The notes under the pieces were generated by a model, which saw only the letters and a program-made list of their open reading frames with translations, was not told the DNA's origin and ran no database searches. The position numbers and the translations under genes are program-made. A stretch of 64,000 bases of DNA from Citromicrobium bathyomarinum (lineage in GTDB: Bacteria > Pseudomonadota > Alphaproteobacteria > Sphingomonadales > Sphingomonadaceae). Of the stretch, positions 63,877-64,000 are shown piece by piece (positions within the stretch are counted from its first letter, which is position 1; the number at the start of each line of letters is the position of its first letter). The DNA is taken from contig NZ_JAINWL010000002.1 in the NCBI RefSeq assembly GCF_021021475.1, forward strand, positions 558,001 to 622,000, written 5' to 3'.

Positions 63877-64000
63877 ATGAACATCGAGAAGGGCATCTCG
63901 CGCTATTCCGAAGGCTTCGATCAGGAGGTGCGCGGCGACACGATCACCGCCGATCGTTACACCTCCAGGGAGTGGCTGGAGAAGGAATTCGCCAACCTGT
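63877..64000 (+). CDS. Second Rieske oxygenase alpha subunit, 3' end outside window
   Basis: Only 41 residues are visible, MNIEKGISRYSEGFDQEVRG ... YTSREWLEKEFANL, before the window ends. The segment YTSREWLEKEF matches the entry of Rieske oxygenase alpha subunits just before the Rieske domain, the step where the first beta strands begin. AAGAGGA is 5 bases upstream of the ATG. Assignment rests on this N-terminus and on the neighbouring oxygenase gene. Confidence 0.7.
   Translation, partial: MNIEKGISRYSEGFDQEVRGDTITADRYTSREWLEKEFANL

Overview
The window is a high-GC, densely coded stretch of chromosome. Genes on both strands are packed in short operons, many with 4- or 8-nt start/stop overlaps. 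The mix suggests an alphaproteobacterium of the order Sphingomonadales, probably Erythrobacteraceae-like (inference): an Entner-Doudoroff operon in the order zwf-pgl-edd-glk-eda, gltD before gltB, a cyanide-insensitive-type cytochrome bd, an S46 dipeptidyl-peptidase, a TonB-dependent receptor, and many SDR, MDR and Rieske enzymes. I saw no tRNA, rRNA, insertion sequence, phage gene or CRISPR array, and no intergenic gap longer than about 230 bases.

Layout. 1-8.0 kb is central carbon metabolism: glucose to pyruvate plus glyceraldehyde-3-phosphate through the Entner-Doudoroff route, followed by PEP carboxylase, which refills oxaloacetate. 8.0-16.1 kb holds a periplasmic gamma-glutamyltransferase and, divergently, both glutamate synthase subunits. 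16.2-16.4 kb is a tiny PEP-CTERM-like protein. 16.4-22.5 kb is a tripartite RND efflux operon on the minus strand. 22.6-25.2 kb is a cytochrome bd operon including a 41-residue DUF2474-type third subunit. 25.3-31 kb holds a diguanylate cyclase, an S46 peptidase and acetyl-CoA synthetase.

31.0-35.4 kb is an operon of circularly permuted ATP-grasp, alpha-E, transglutaminase-like and Anbu proteasome-like proteins, followed by a small phosphatase/sulfurtransferase-like protein. This conserved but poorly understood system is the best candidate here for unexplored biochemistry. 35.4-38.8 kb encodes a large secreted FG-GAP/cadherin/RTX protein with two tandem RTX modules. 39-47 kb is a two-directional set of glycosyltransferases, an F420H2-dehydrogenase-like protein, a likely toroid-fold protein, a flippase-like membrane protein and a GT-C-like membrane protein, probably building a glycolipid or surface glycan. 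47.1-51.6 kb is an ABC exporter whose permease is fused to an M1 metallopeptidase.

51.7-64 kb looks like a catabolic island: two NTF2/SnoaL-like proteins, a VOC protein, a Rieske ferredoxin, two MDR reductases, three SDRs, a TonB receptor, an acyl-CoA ligase and two Rieske oxygenase alpha subunits (the second cut by the window end). The set fits uptake and oxidation of a hydrophobic cyclic substrate whose identity cannot be read from sequence.

The most unusual sequence-level observation is that two genes (PEP carboxylase and a GT4 glycosyltransferase) appear to begin at ATC codons, each exactly 7 nt after a strong Shine-Dalgarno sequence, with no usable ATG/GTG/TTG able to give a full-length protein.
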